From the NCBI GenBank assembly GCA_016930675.1, contig JAFGGG010000035.1, forward strand, positions 62,001-126,000: DNA of 64,000 nucleotides. The letters run 5' to 3'. This stretch comes from Spirochaetales bacterium (GTDB taxonomy: Bacteria > Spirochaetota > Spirochaetia > SZUA-6 > RPPD01). The notes beneath the pieces were generated by a model. That model searched no databases. It saw only the letters and a list, made by a program, of their open reading frames with translations, and had not been told where the DNA came from. The translations under genes and the position numbers were made by a program. Shown here piece after piece: positions 35,131-44,111 of this stretch (positions are counted from its first letter, which is position 1; every line of letters begins with the position of its first letter).

Positions 35131-35378
35131 TAATTGCTTTAATAATGTTGATGTGCTAAAAAAATGCAAAATCTTAAAATTGACCCTTAAAATTCTGTTA
35201 ATTTGTGATTTTTTAGACATAAAATGGCTGAATTTACATCTTTTTTTAGAATTTAGCTTGATTTATTAATTTTTTTTCGTTATTTTACTTTTGTAAATTA
35301 ACGATAATTCAGGTGACAACCCTTGAAAATGTAATCTTAACTCTGCTTACCGGAGAATATAATGTGGTGGAGGAAAAT

Positions 35379-37481
35379 ATGCCCAAGGCCAGTGTTATTT
35401 TTGGCGAGCTGACCTTTAATAAAAAGGCCATGCGTGAAAAATTAAATCAAGATGTCTTTGAAAAGCTGATAGCTACTATTGAAAGCGGTATGCCTTTGGA
35501 TCTCTCTATTGCCGCGGATGTGGCCCATGCCATGAAAGAGTGGGCAATCGAAAACGGAGCCACCCATTTTACTCATTGGTTTCAGCCCCAACGCGGCGGC
35601 ACGGCGGAAAAGCACGATGCTTTTATAAATTACAGCGAAAACAATGAAATAATTGAGCGCTTTTCCGCTTCCCAGCTTATTCAGTCCGAACCTGATGCTT
35701 CCTCATTTCCTTCCGGCGGAATGCGCAGTACGTTCGAAGCCCGCGGTTATACGGCCTGGGACCCGACCTCGCCCGCTTTTCTTTTAGAAGCGCAGAATAC
35801 CAAAACGCTGGTAATTCCTTCGGTATTTCTGTCATGGACCGGTGCGGTCCTTGATATAAAGACGCCGCTTTTGCGCTCTGAAAAGGCATTAAATGATGTT
35901 GTTATAAAATTACTGCGTTTATTGGGGAACCGCAGTACAAAAAGGATTAAGATATATCTTGGTGCTGAACAGGAGTACTTCCTGGTGAACCGGAAATTTT
36001 ACAACTCCAGGCCCGATCTGCAGAACTGCGGAAGAACAATTTTCGGCGCTCCGCCTGCCAAGGGTCAGCAGATGGAAGACCATTATTTCGGTGCCATAAA
36101 AGAAAAAGTGCTGGATTTTATGGAAGCCTTTGATAATGAGTTGTATAGGCGCGGCATTCCAGCCAAAACCCGTCATAATGAAGTGGCGCCCAATCAGTTT
36201 GAGATCGCGCCGTTATATGAGATAGCCAATTTGGCTAATGATCATAACCTGCAGCTCATGGACATTCTAAAACGGATTGCCCGTAAATTCGATATGGAAG
36301 CCTTGCTGCATGAAAAACCCTTTGCCGGAGTTAACGGTTCGGGAAAACATGTCAACTGGTCGATCGGTGATGATAACGGAGCCAATTTTTTGGAACCGTC
36401 CAAGTCTCCGCTTAAAAACATAAGTTTTCTTATGACGATCGGAGCCATTCTATTGGGTGTAAATAAATTCGGAGGATTGTTACGGGCAGCGGTAGCCGAC
36501 GCGGGAAACGATCATCGTTTGGGTGCCAATGAAGCCCCTCCGGCCATTATGTCGGTCTATCTGGGTGAGTATCTAAACGGTATTTTAAATGAAATCGAAG
36601 GTATCGGAGAGAAGCCTACCGATAAACAGCTGGCGCATATAAACCTGGGTGTGCAGAATCTGCCGCGGGTTGCCAAGGATATTTCCGACCGCAACCGGAC
36701 TTCACCTGTGGCTTTTACCGGAAATAAGTTTGAGTTCAGAGCCTGCGGTTCGTCACAGAATATTGCCGAGCCGGTTACCATCCTCAATCTGATTGTGGCC
36801 TATGGTTATGATGAAATTTATAATCGCTTAAAAAATAAACATGGCGACATCAAAGCGCATGCAGTAGTAGTATTGAAAGATATTTTAAAAGAAACCAAGC
36901 GGGTGCGTTTTGAAGGGAACAACTATGCCCTGGATTGGCATAAAGAAGCGGAACAGCGGGGGCTTCCCAATGTCAAAGATACCTCCAAAGCGTTGGAGCT
37001 TTTTTTGGAAAAAAGCGCGGTCGAGCTGTTCAAAAATTATCGTGTGCTTACGGACAGAGAGTTAGAGTCTAAAATTGAGATTAAACTGGAAGCTTATATA
37101 AAGGTTAAAGATATCGAGTTTAAAACCGGAATTAATATGGTAAAAACAATGGTTCTTCCCTCGCTGTTAAGACATATCACCCAGGTAGCGGGAGCCGCGG
37201 CCGCCATTAACTCGGCCGGAGTCAGTTCCGCGTCTTTGAAGCAGGAAGTAACCATGCTGGAAAAGTTGTTCAGCAAGATCAAAACATGTGTGGGCGAACT
37301 GGAACAGATACTTACGGAATGTGAAAATATATCCGATATCCACAAACAGGCACATTTGTACGCGGAAAAGGCGAGTGAAAAATTGAGCGCACTCCGCGCA
37401 GTTGTGGATAGCGCGGAAGAATTGGTAGCCGATGATCTCTGGCCTTTGGCCAAATACCAGCAGATTTTGAATATATTATAA
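35379..37481 (+). CDS. glnN: Glutamine synthetase type III
   Basis: Makes glutamine from glutamate, ammonia and ATP. 700 residues, the size of GSIII (GlnN) dodecamers and much longer than GSI. GSIII features: the FGELTFNKKAMREKL entry, FTHWFQPQRGGTAEKHD, the KTRHNEVAPNQFEIAP motif, and GVNGSGKHVNWSI of the ATP/glutamate site. The C-terminal family-specific helical domain runs from about 560. Start: ATG 35379 has GGAGG 5 nt upstream. The frame is open to GTG 35313, which has no site but would add 22 residues, as some GlnN proteins have. It has a long AT-rich leader (35131-35378) and no linked regulator. Confidence 0.93.
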   Translation: MPKASVIFGELTFNKKAMREKLNQDVFEKLIATIESGMPLDLSIAADVAHAMKEWAIENGATHFTHWFQPQRGGTAEKHDAFINYSENNEIIERFSASQLIQSEPDASSFPSGGMRSTFEARGYTAWDPTSPAFLLEAQNTKTLVIPSVFLSWTGAVLDIKTPLLRSEKALNDVVIKLLRLLGNRSTKRIKIYLGAEQEYFLVNRKFYNSRPDLQNCGRTIFGAPPAKGQQMEDHYFGAIKEKVLDFMEAFDNELYRRGIPAKTRHNEVAPNQFEIAPLYEIANLANDHNLQLMDILKRIARKFDMEALLHEKPFAGVNGSGKHVNWSIGDDNGANFLEPSKSPLKNISFLMTIGAILLGVNKFGGLLRAAVADAGNDHRLGANEAPPAIMSVYLGEYLNGILNEIEGIGEKPTDKQLAHINLGVQNLPRVAKDISDRNRTSPVAFTGNKFEFRACGSSQNIAEPVTILNLIVAYGYDEIYNRLKNKHGDIKAHAVVVLKDILKETKRVRFEGNNYALDWHKEAEQRGLPNVKDTSKALELFLEKSAVELFKNYRVLTDRELESKIEIKLEAYIKVKDIEFKTGINMVKTMVLPSLLRHITQVAGAAAAINSAGVSSASLKQEVTMLEKLFSKIKTCVGELEQILTECENISDIHKQAHLYAEKASEKLSALRAVVDSAEELVADDLWPLAKYQQILNIL

Positions 37482-37506
37482 ATGTATCCGACAAAAATAT
37501 ATCTTT

Positions 37507-38805
37507 TTAAGGGGAATTTCCGGGAAGGGAATTGTAAAACTCTTCCGGTGTAATTTCTCCTAAAAATAGCTTATATAGGCTGTTCCAGTAAATTTCAGTG
37601 TTTTGCTCCCCAATAAACATATCCCACCCAGCGATTAAGTATGCGGTATCCTTAACTAATCCGTTAATCTGGTTAACAATGTCATATTTGGGTTTGATTT
37701 TGTTTTCAACATCCCAAAGCGCGATCTGAGTATATTCGATATAACGATTCAACGAATAATTTTTTGCCAAATACTCACATAAATACTCTGCAAACTCTAC
37801 TGCTTGCTCTTTATTGTTTGTTTGTGCATGTACCATTAAACCGAGAGACGCACCACCCCATGTTTCTTTGGCAGTGCCTTTTCCGTTTTTAACACTGGGA
37901 AATCTGATAACCTTTATTTTACCTTGTTTGATAAGGCTATTAGATTCACCTATATCCTCTAAGATCCAATTCCCGCTGTAGCACATGGCAGCCTTCTCTG
38001 AAGCAAAGAGTTCAATACCTTTACTATAGCCTAATGATACGGCATTTTTAGCAAATGCGTCTGCCTTAATAAGTTTTTCTATGTCTTTTGCTGCTTTTAG
38101 GAAGGAACTGTCTTTAAAATTTAATTTTTTGATACCATGTTCAATGACTGTATGGTAGCCGCCATGTCGCATTACAAGTGTTTCATAAAAAAATATATTT
38201 GACCACTTTTCTGATTCAGAAATGGCATGGGCAAATGGAATAATCCCCTTTGCTTTAAATTGTTGACAAACTTCTATCAACTCATCATAGGTGTTTGGGT
38301 ATTGAATATTATGTGCCTCAAATATTTCGCTATTACAGAGAATAAACGCCACATGTCCGGTAAAGGGAAGAGCGTAAATCTTATCAGCTTTTGATACATT
38401 CCAGTATGCTGATTTTAATATTTTATTTTTAGCATGATTACTTAATAAGCTATTAAGTGTCAGTATTTTCTCTTTTTCCAAAAATGGCTCTGCATGACTG
38501 CCTAAATTAAAGACAAAGACATCTGGCAATTTATCATCTATGAAAGCCGCTTCGATATTACTTTGGTTTTCTCTCCAATCACCCTTTGTCTGATGATTGA
38601 TCTTTACGTGTGGTCTGTCAGCTTGATACTCTTGGATTGCCTCGTACATAATATGTTTTCCGCAATCACGGCATAATACTGTTAGATCAGGAGTCCATAC
38701 TTCCAGTGTAATATTTTCTGTATTACTTTCTGTATAAATAAAAAACCAGCTGCTGATTATTACGTAAATAAGGAATACAAGGAATTTTCGTTTTTTAATA
38801 TCCAT
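37507..38805 (-). CDS. Orphan ABC-type extracellular solute-binding protein (family 1-like)
   Basis: 432 residues from ATG 38805 (AAAGGT 7 nt upstream; open frame to 38865). N-terminal signal (KKRKFLVFLIYVIISSWFF). Then the SBP family 1 pattern: ITLEVWTPD entry, a GDWRENQSNIEAAFIDDKLPDVFVF region, and MCYSGNWILEDI in the hinge region. This family binds sugars or oligosaccharides for ABC importers. No permease or ATPase gene is adjacent, so its transporter is elsewhere or it has a sensory role. A CRDCGKH motif near residue 45 adds two cysteines of unknown use. Convergent with glnN, 25 nt apart. Confidence 0.85.
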   Translation of the reverse strand: MDIKKRKFLVFLIYVIISSWFFIYTESNTENITLEVWTPDLTVLCRDCGKHIMYEAIQEYQADRPHVKINHQTKGDWRENQSNIEAAFIDDKLPDVFVFNLGSHAEPFLEKEKILTLNSLLSNHAKNKILKSAYWNVSKADKIYALPFTGHVAFILCNSEIFEAHNIQYPNTYDELIEVCQQFKAKGIIPFAHAISESEKWSNIFFYETLVMRHGGYHTVIEHGIKKLNFKDSSFLKAAKDIEKLIKADAFAKNAVSLGYSKGIELFASEKAAMCYSGNWILEDIGESNSLIKQGKIKVIRFPSVKNGKGTAKETWGGASLGLMVHAQTNNKEQAVEFAEYLCEYLAKNYSLNRYIEYTQIALWDVENKIKPKYDIVNQINGLVKDTAYLIAGWDMFIGEQNTEIYWNSLYKLFLGEITPEEFYNSLPGNSP

Positions 38806-39232
38806 TTTTGTACCTTTTTTTCCTTCTATTTTCATCTGGAAGATCTGATTTCTTAACTCACTCAATTTTAAGATTTCTTCTTAACATTGTCAATCTATGA
38901 TATATGGTATTCAAGAAAGCCGTTCTGCCAATGAAATGTTCTTTTAATTTTAGGTTAAATGATTTCTTATCACACAAAATTCAGGCCGGTTATTATATTA
39001 TAAAAATGACTTTACTGCTTCCAATACGCCCGTGTCTTTAAACGGGTACTCATCCGTAGTTACTCATCCAGGTAATCTCTCTGAGCTTCTGCCCGCCCTT
39101 AACATTGACAGCACCGGCAGAAGAGATCCGGTAGTAGATATTATCGCCAGTAAAAAAACAGAAGCTTAAATATGACACGCATCTGTCAAGTTTCTTCATT
39201 ATAATGATATTATAATAGTGAATGGAGATACT
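38806..39232. other. Intergenic region, about 430 bp, no convincing gene
   Basis: No RNA gene or strong hairpin seen. A plus-strand frame without a start is open from about 38960 to the stop near 39170 and ends with a plausible coding stretch (VVTHPGNLSELLPALN, then DPVVDIIASKK). The opposite strand is also open there. It may be a gene remnant. TATAAT-like sequences near 39205-39215 could serve the radical SAM gene downstream. Confidence 0.4.
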
Positions 39233-40372
39233 ATGGCGATTACGGTTCATGAAACACGGGCTAAATCCGTCTTAAGAAAAGCAAAAAAAATAGATTCCTG
39301 GTTTTTAAGCTGCTACGGAATGAACTTGTACCGCGGCTGCGCCCACAACTGCACGTACTGCGACGGCAGGGCGGAAAAGTACAATGTTGACGGGGAATTT
39401 GGCAGAGACATTGCCGTCAAAGTAAATGCTATTGATATTTTACACCGGGAGATCGATCCTGCGCGCAAACGTGTTCCCTTAAAAAAGTGTTTTATGCTTT
39501 TGGGCGGTGGAGTGTGCGACGCGTACCAGCCTCTGGAAGCGAAGTACGGTTTAACGCGCAGGACATTGGAACTGTTTTGCGCCTATAATTATCCGGTGCA
39601 TATTTTAACAAAGTCCACCTTGGTAAAACGGGACGCTGATCTGATAGAAAAAATCAACAACAGCACGCGGGCGCTGGTAAGTATGAGTTTTTCCACGGTG
39701 GATGAAAAAATCAGCTCGGTTTTTGAGCCTCATGTTCCCTGTCCACAGGAGCGGCTTGAAACCCTGGCCTATTTTAAAAGCCGGGGTGTGGCCTGCGGTA
39801 TGTTTTATCTGCCGGTGATCCCTTTAGTCAGTGATAGCCCCACCCAGATGGAGCAGGTAATGGCACGGGCCGCGGAGATAAAGCTGGACTATGTCATCTT
39901 CGGCGGCATGACCTTAAAACACGGCAGGCAGATGGACCATTTTTTGGATGTGCTGCGGCAGCATTTTCCTCAGCATGTGCCGGCTTATGCTGACCTGTAT
40001 CCCGGTTCTCAGTGGGGTCAGGCCAAGCGCAGCTATTATAATGAGATTAATAAACGATTCTATCATGTACTTAAAAAATACCGCATCCGGCCCAGAATAC
40101 CCCTTTCGATTTTTAATACCGTACTTGAGCAAAAAGAGCTTGTGATAGTCGCGCTTGAGCACCTGGATTTTATTCTGCGCTTACAGGGTAAAACATCGCC
40201 ATACGGATATACCGCGTATATGATTTCCAAATTAAAAGCGCCCCTGCCGGAAATACTTGAACAGGGCTCCTTAAAAAGCATCCGGGGTTTCGGGCATGCT
40301 ACGGAAAAGATTATACGTGAGATTATGACCGCAAAAACGTGCGGTTATCTTTCATCACTTTTAAGCGGTTAA
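39233..40372 (+). CDS. Radical SAM protein of the SPL (spore photoproduct lyase)-like family
   Basis: 379 residues. The cluster motif is CAHNCTYC in the context NLYRGCAHNCTYCDGR, the form typical of the SplB-related family found also in non-sporulating bacteria (Rv2578c/PA0069 type). A TIM-barrel core follows, with ILTKSTLVKRD and VSMSFSTVDEKI. The C-terminal 40 residues look like a helix-hairpin-helix (IRGFGHATEKIIREIM), which would suit nucleic acid contact. ATG 39233 has GGAGA 6 nt upstream; the frame opens at GTG 39218. No sporulation genes are nearby. DNA or RNA repair/modification is possible but unproven. Confidence 0.87.
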   Translation: MAITVHETRAKSVLRKAKKIDSWFLSCYGMNLYRGCAHNCTYCDGRAEKYNVDGEFGRDIAVKVNAIDILHREIDPARKRVPLKKCFMLLGGGVCDAYQPLEAKYGLTRRTLELFCAYNYPVHILTKSTLVKRDADLIEKINNSTRALVSMSFSTVDEKISSVFEPHVPCPQERLETLAYFKSRGVACGMFYLPVIPLVSDSPTQMEQVMARAAEIKLDYVIFGGMTLKHGRQMDHFLDVLRQHFPQHVPAYADLYPGSQWGQAKRSYYNEINKRFYHVLKKYRIRPRIPLSIFNTVLEQKELVIVALEHLDFILRLQGKTSPYGYTAYMISKLKAPLPEILEQGSLKSIRGFGHATEKIIREIMTAKTCGYLSSLLSG

Positions 40373-40439
40373 CTTTTTTGACATTATCTGTTACTATACT
40401 TGGAAATAAGAGAACAACAGTAAGTACGAGGTATCAATC

Positions 40440-41012
40440 ATGAAACCAAGAAAAATTATTCTAAGCATATGCGCCTTTTGTTTTTTTGTAAGTATGTACC
40501 ATGCAGGTTTATCTGCCGAAGAACCATTGATTGTGCTTGTGCGTGAAATATGGGAGTGGGACACTGGTGTCAGCTGTATTATTTATTATGATATGAACGG
40601 CGATGTGGTAGAACAGGTTGTTGAAGAAAACGGAGAGGAAATATACCGGTGCACCTTCAGTTATGACTATGATGACCTGGGCAGAAAGAGTGTCGGGTAT
40701 TCGGAGGATACGGACGGCGACAGCGCGGTTTATGCGTATGCCTATAATGAGAATGACCAGGTAGTGACAAGAGAATGGGAATGGACGGATTCTGACAGTG
40801 GTTCGTTTACGGCTTATTATGAATATAATGATAACAATGATATCGTTGAATATTTGATGGAAGACAACAAGGCGGAGGAACTGGTCTATTCTTATACGGT
40901 GAGCTATGATTACGATGAGTACGGTAGAAAGATTAAAGGGTATGTGGAAGATTCGTATGATGAAACAGCGGTTGTTACCTATGAATACGAAGAAATTCCG
41001 GTTATAGAATAA
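40440..41012 (+). CDS. Secreted YD-repeat-like protein of unknown function
   Basis: 190 residues with a signal peptide (1-26, ending near LSA-EE). The rest is acidic and Tyr/Asp rich, with repeats of the form YDYDxxGRKxxGYxED occurring twice (about residues 80-95 and 157-170) and YEYN/YEYE units between. The pattern resembles RHS/YD-type beta hairpin repeats but is much shorter. Exported, location and role unknown. Stands before the nucleotidyltransferase-like gene with a 29-nt gap. Confidence 0.7.
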   Translation: MKPRKIILSICAFCFFVSMYHAGLSAEEPLIVLVREIWEWDTGVSCIIYYDMNGDVVEQVVEENGEEIYRCTFSYDYDDLGRKSVGYSEDTDGDSAVYAYAYNENDQVVTREWEWTDSDSGSFTAYYEYNDNNDIVEYLMEDNKAEELVYSYTVSYDYDEYGRKIKGYVEDSYDETAVVTYEYEEIPVIE

Positions 41013-41041
41013 CCCTGGCCTGGAACCTCGGAATTAAAGTC

Positions 41042-41842
41042 ATGAAAACCTTTCCGGAATTAAAGCGGGAACAGGCGGCCGAGGCGGCGGAATATAAAAA
41101 AATAGCCGCCGCGGTTACCGAAGATAAATTAAAACCCCATAAAAAAATACTCGGAGTGCTCCTCACCGGAAGCACGGCCAGGGGCGACGCGCGCAGGGGA
41201 CTGCACGGTTTCATGATCGATCTGACGGTTGTTGTTGAGAAGCTACAGGATATTAATCTCGATGAAATCCTGGGAAAAGACTGTGAGCCTTATATTCCAT
41301 ACCATTGTGTTCAAAGTGCGGGCGGACATTATCTGGCGGTTGAGCTTTTTACTATGGAAAAACTATGGGACATACGCCGGCAGGCGGAATCCGTGATTTT
41401 TGCCAAGAACGAATCCATAATTCTTTATGACAGGCGGGGTGAGTTAAAAGAGTGGAAAGATAAAGCGTTTATCATCACGGAACAGGATAAAAAAGAACGG
41501 GCGCTGTCCCATTACTTTCGCATGGAGTACCTAGTCGGAGATTACCGCTATGAAAAATGGGCTTACAGACAGGCCTGGCTGCAGCTTACCCAGATCTGCA
41601 ACGAAGCCTGCGAGTGCTACTGCAATTTACTGTACTGTATAAACGATTTTTTTATTCCCAGAAAGGACTGGCTTACCTATTTAACACATGATATGAAGAT
41701 TAAACACCCAAAACATAATGTTATAATAGAAGAAATATATACGGCCGCGCCCACGGAAGCGAATGTCGTCCGCCGGGCGGCGCGGCTGCGCGAGTTAAGG
41801 GACTGGATGAAGGAGTATTGTAAAGACAAGGGGTGGTTGTGA
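41042..41842 (+). CDS. Nucleotidyltransferase-fold protein with altered catalytic motif
   Basis: 266 residues. The minimal nucleotidyltransferase signature is seen as GVLLTGSTARGDARR near residues 38-52, but the usual S-D-x-D metal-binding pair that follows reads GFMIDL: the first Asp is replaced by Met and only the second remains. The C-terminal part is helical (about 150-260), a HEPN-like or substrate-binding region with CNEACECYCNLLYC. The family transfers nucleotides to antibiotics, tRNA or toxin targets. This member may be inactive or use other acids. Convergent with the RuBisCO-like gene. Confidence 0.7.
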   Translation: MKTFPELKREQAAEAAEYKKIAAAVTEDKLKPHKKILGVLLTGSTARGDARRGLHGFMIDLTVVVEKLQDINLDEILGKDCEPYIPYHCVQSAGGHYLAVELFTMEKLWDIRRQAESVIFAKNESIILYDRRGELKEWKDKAFIITEQDKKERALSHYFRMEYLVGDYRYEKWAYRQAWLQLTQICNEACECYCNLLYCINDFFIPRKDWLTYLTHDMKIKHPKHNVIIEEIYTAAPTEANVVRRAARLRELRDWMKEYCKDKGWL

Positions 41843-41949
41843 GATTTTATTTCTTCGGTTTTACGTAAATATCCTTCATATCCGGTTTTTACGTGCAGAA
41901 GTAAGGAAACCAGAAGAACAGATGGTGCGCCGCTGCTGTGGCCTTATTT

Positions 41950-43092
41950 TTACACCTTTTCAAGCATCTCCAGCAGACGGCGGCTGTTTTTCGTAAGATC
42001 AGCGCCGTGCCGGTGCAGTTCGCCGCCGATAAGCAGAATAAAATCACGGCCGTACATGCCGAACATCTCACTCAATTTGTCTTCTGTCATACCGCCGCCC
42101 GGCATGGGGAAAATCTTTTTGAGTTTGCCGAGTTTATCATTGCAGCCGCGCGCAATATCCATACATTCTTGTTTACTGAATGCAAAGCGTCCTCCGGAAT
42201 GAGGATAGATTACGGCATCCGCTCCCGCCAGACGCGAAAGCTGTCCGTATAAAAAATAGTGAGAGAGACCGCTTTGGCTTGAGGTGACGAAGCTGCCCCA
42301 AAAAGCCGGATGACTTATAACAGGAAGATCGATCTTTTGCTCCTGGGTCAGTATCCGCAGTGTATCCGGTCCTGTAAGTCCCGGAGCAATCAGTAAAGCT
42401 CCGGCTCCGTTTTCTTTGGCGTAATGTGCCCTTTCGAGAACACGGTCCGCGGACGCTGTAATATTAGGCATGTACACGGAATGTCCTCCTGTTTTTCGGT
42501 TGGCTTTTTTTACGGCTTCCGCGCAGCGGGCAGCCCGCTCTTCAAAAGAGCAGAACGGCTGGTCCGCCAGCCCGTGGTCGTCCTTGATAATATCGATCCC
42601 TCCAAGCGCAAACCGGTATGCCTGCTCGGCCAACTGCGCCGCGCTTAAACCCATGGGTTTCAAAGCGGTACAGATGAGAGGTCTTTTAGGTGCACGCACA
42701 ATCTTGCGCAGGCCGCTTTGCCCGAAACGCGGGCCGGTAAACAGGTCCAGTATTTTCGCCGGCAGCCCGGTTTTTTCCACTTTGATACCCGGCTTCAGAC
42801 TGCTGTTGCCGAAGATAACGTTTAAAAGCTGGGTAAACTCAGCGCCGGCAGTCTCCACTGCAAAGCTGATTTCAGCCTGGAAACGGTTTTGACCGGTCTT
42901 TTGGAAATCTTCTATGCGCCCGATGATATGATTTTTAATGTCTCCTGCCGGAATGAGATCCTCGGGGAATTCAACGGTCTGTTCGAAACAGATGTGCCTG
43001 GCTTTTAAAAGGCACTGCTGTTTTGTTCCCTCAAGCGAATAGGTGACGGCAAAGCGTTTATTGCTTAACACCACTTTTGGCGAGCGCTCCAT
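41950..43092 (-). CDS. RuBisCO-like protein (form IV)
   Basis: 380 residues from ATG 43092, with AGGAGGA 8 nt upstream (open frame to 43194 overlaps the transketolase). It has the RuBisCO large-chain fold pattern: LICTALKPMGLS (K145 at or near the active-site Lys175 position), GGIDIIKDDHGLADQPF with K170-D171-D172-H173 at the carbamate/Mg site (true RuBisCO has K-x-D-E), MPGGGM and LIGGELHRHG as phosphate-binding loops. The loop 6 lysine region is replaced by YPHSGGRFAF, so carboxylation is not expected. Family members act as enolases, isomerases or transcarboxylase/hydrolases on phosphorylated sugars. It follows the transketolase subunit by one base. Reaction unknown. Confidence 0.88.
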   Translation of the reverse strand: MERSPKVVLSNKRFAVTYSLEGTKQQCLLKARHICFEQTVEFPEDLIPAGDIKNHIIGRIEDFQKTGQNRFQAEISFAVETAGAEFTQLLNVIFGNSSLKPGIKVEKTGLPAKILDLFTGPRFGQSGLRKIVRAPKRPLICTALKPMGLSAAQLAEQAYRFALGGIDIIKDDHGLADQPFCSFEERAARCAEAVKKANRKTGGHSVYMPNITASADRVLERAHYAKENGAGALLIAPGLTGPDTLRILTQEQKIDLPVISHPAFWGSFVTSSQSGLSHYFLYGQLSRLAGADAVIYPHSGGRFAFSKQECMDIARGCNDKLGKLKKIFPMPGGGMTEDKLSEMFGMYGRDFILLIGGELHRHGADLTKNSRRLLEMLEKV

Positions 43093-43093
43093 G

Positions 43094-44095
43094 TTAGAGA
43101 TCCTCCTCTGTTGCTTGGCTTTTTTTGGACTCAAGGCGTACGGCAGCCAGATCATCTTCAGTAATACCGAGTTTTTCTCCGAGTAAGCCTTCAATTTTTT
43201 CCACTAAAACAAAAGCGTCCAGGCCGTAATAACGCATCAGATAGGATCTGCTGCCGCCGTGGGCAAAGGTATCCTTTAAACCTATGCGCACGAGACGTTT
43301 GGGGATCGCGTTTTCAGCCATAAGCTCGGCTGCCGCACTGCCCAGGCCACCTATAATGGAATGGTTTTCCATGGTGATAACGCCGCAGCGGGGCGCGGAG
43401 ATCGCGGCCAAAACCGCCGGATCGGTAAACGGTTTGAGGGTTGAGATCTGCAGGTGATTTATGGTAACACCCTTATTCCTTAAAACAGCAGTTGCTTTCA
43501 TGGCTTCTTGGGTGCAGATTCCGGATGAAAGCAGGGTAAGGTCGTCCCCTTTGCTTAGCTGTCTGGCTTTGTCCGGAATAAACGGTTTGTTTTTCGGGAA
43601 CAGGCGGGGCACCTCGCCGCGCAGCATCCGTAAATATACAGGGCCTTTAGTATTTACCACCGCGTCCAGTACGCTTTCAATTTCCGTGGCATCACCCGGT
43701 TCAAAAATGACCATATTGGGGATCGACCTCATAACCGCCACATCTTCGATGGCCTGATGAGTGGCGCCTCCAGGAGTTGTAAGACCGGGAAGAAAGCCGA
43801 ACATCTTCACAGGAAGATTGGAATAGGCGATTGAGCTGATTATCTGATTGAGAGCCTGACGGTAGATAAAAACCGCAAACGTATGCACAAAGGGGATAAA
43901 TCCTTCGCGTGCCATGCCCGCGGCGAAACTCAGCATGTTCTGCTCGGCCACACCCATGGAAAAGAAGCGGTCGGGGAACTTTTCAGCAAACAGGCCGATT
44001 TCGGTCGACCGTGTAAGGTCCGCGGAAAATACCACAATTTGAGGTCTGTCTTTGGCCCACTTGACAAGGTTGTGTTCGTGAACTCTGGCAAGCAT
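43094..44095 (-). CDS. Transketolase, C-terminal subunit (pyrimidine-binding and C-terminal domains)
   Basis: 333 residues from ATG 44095; TTG at 44101 fits better to AAGGAG (6 nt) and may be the real start. It begins in the Pyr domain: VVFSADLTRST, then the catalytic Glu in GVAEQNMLSFAAGMA, then the C-terminal transketolase domain (about 200-330). Together with the gene before it this makes a complete transketolase in two chains, which moves two-carbon ketol units between sugar phosphates using thiamine diphosphate. It ends one base before the RuBisCO-like start. Two-chain transketolases often belong to peripheral sugar pathways, as in D-apulose phosphate metabolism. Confidence 0.9.
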   Translation of the reverse strand: MLARVHEHNLVKWAKDRPQIVVFSADLTRSTEIGLFAEKFPDRFFSMGVAEQNMLSFAAGMAREGFIPFVHTFAVFIYRQALNQIISSIAYSNLPVKMFGFLPGLTTPGGATHQAIEDVAVMRSIPNMVIFEPGDATEIESVLDAVVNTKGPVYLRMLRGEVPRLFPKNKPFIPDKARQLSKGDDLTLLSSGICTQEAMKATAVLRNKGVTINHLQISTLKPFTDPAVLAAISAPRCGVITMENHSIIGGLGSAAAELMAENAIPKRLVRIGLKDTFAHGGSRSYLMRYYGLDAFVLVEKIEGLLGEKLGITEDDLAAVRLESKKSQATEEDL

Positions 44096-44111
44096 TTCCA
44101 ATATGGTCTCC

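Noticed and set aside
35313-35378. Longer start (GTG) for glnN
   Set aside because: The GTG has no ribosome-binding site, while ATG 35379 has GGAGG at good spacing; it remains an alternative because some GlnN proteins have an N-terminal extension.
38960-39170. Short plus-strand frame ending in a protein-like stretch
   Set aside because: It has no start codon or ribosome-binding site, and the opposite strand is equally open, so it is described as an intergenic remnant only.
39233-40372. Spore photoproduct lyase and hence a spore-former
   Set aside because: The protein belongs to the wider SPL-like group found in non-sporulating bacteria, and no sporulation gene is in the window.
41950-43092. 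Genuine carbon-fixing RuBisCO
   Set aside because: The Mg-site Glu is His, the loop 6 Lys is missing and the chain is short; no small subunit or phosphoribulokinase gene is present.
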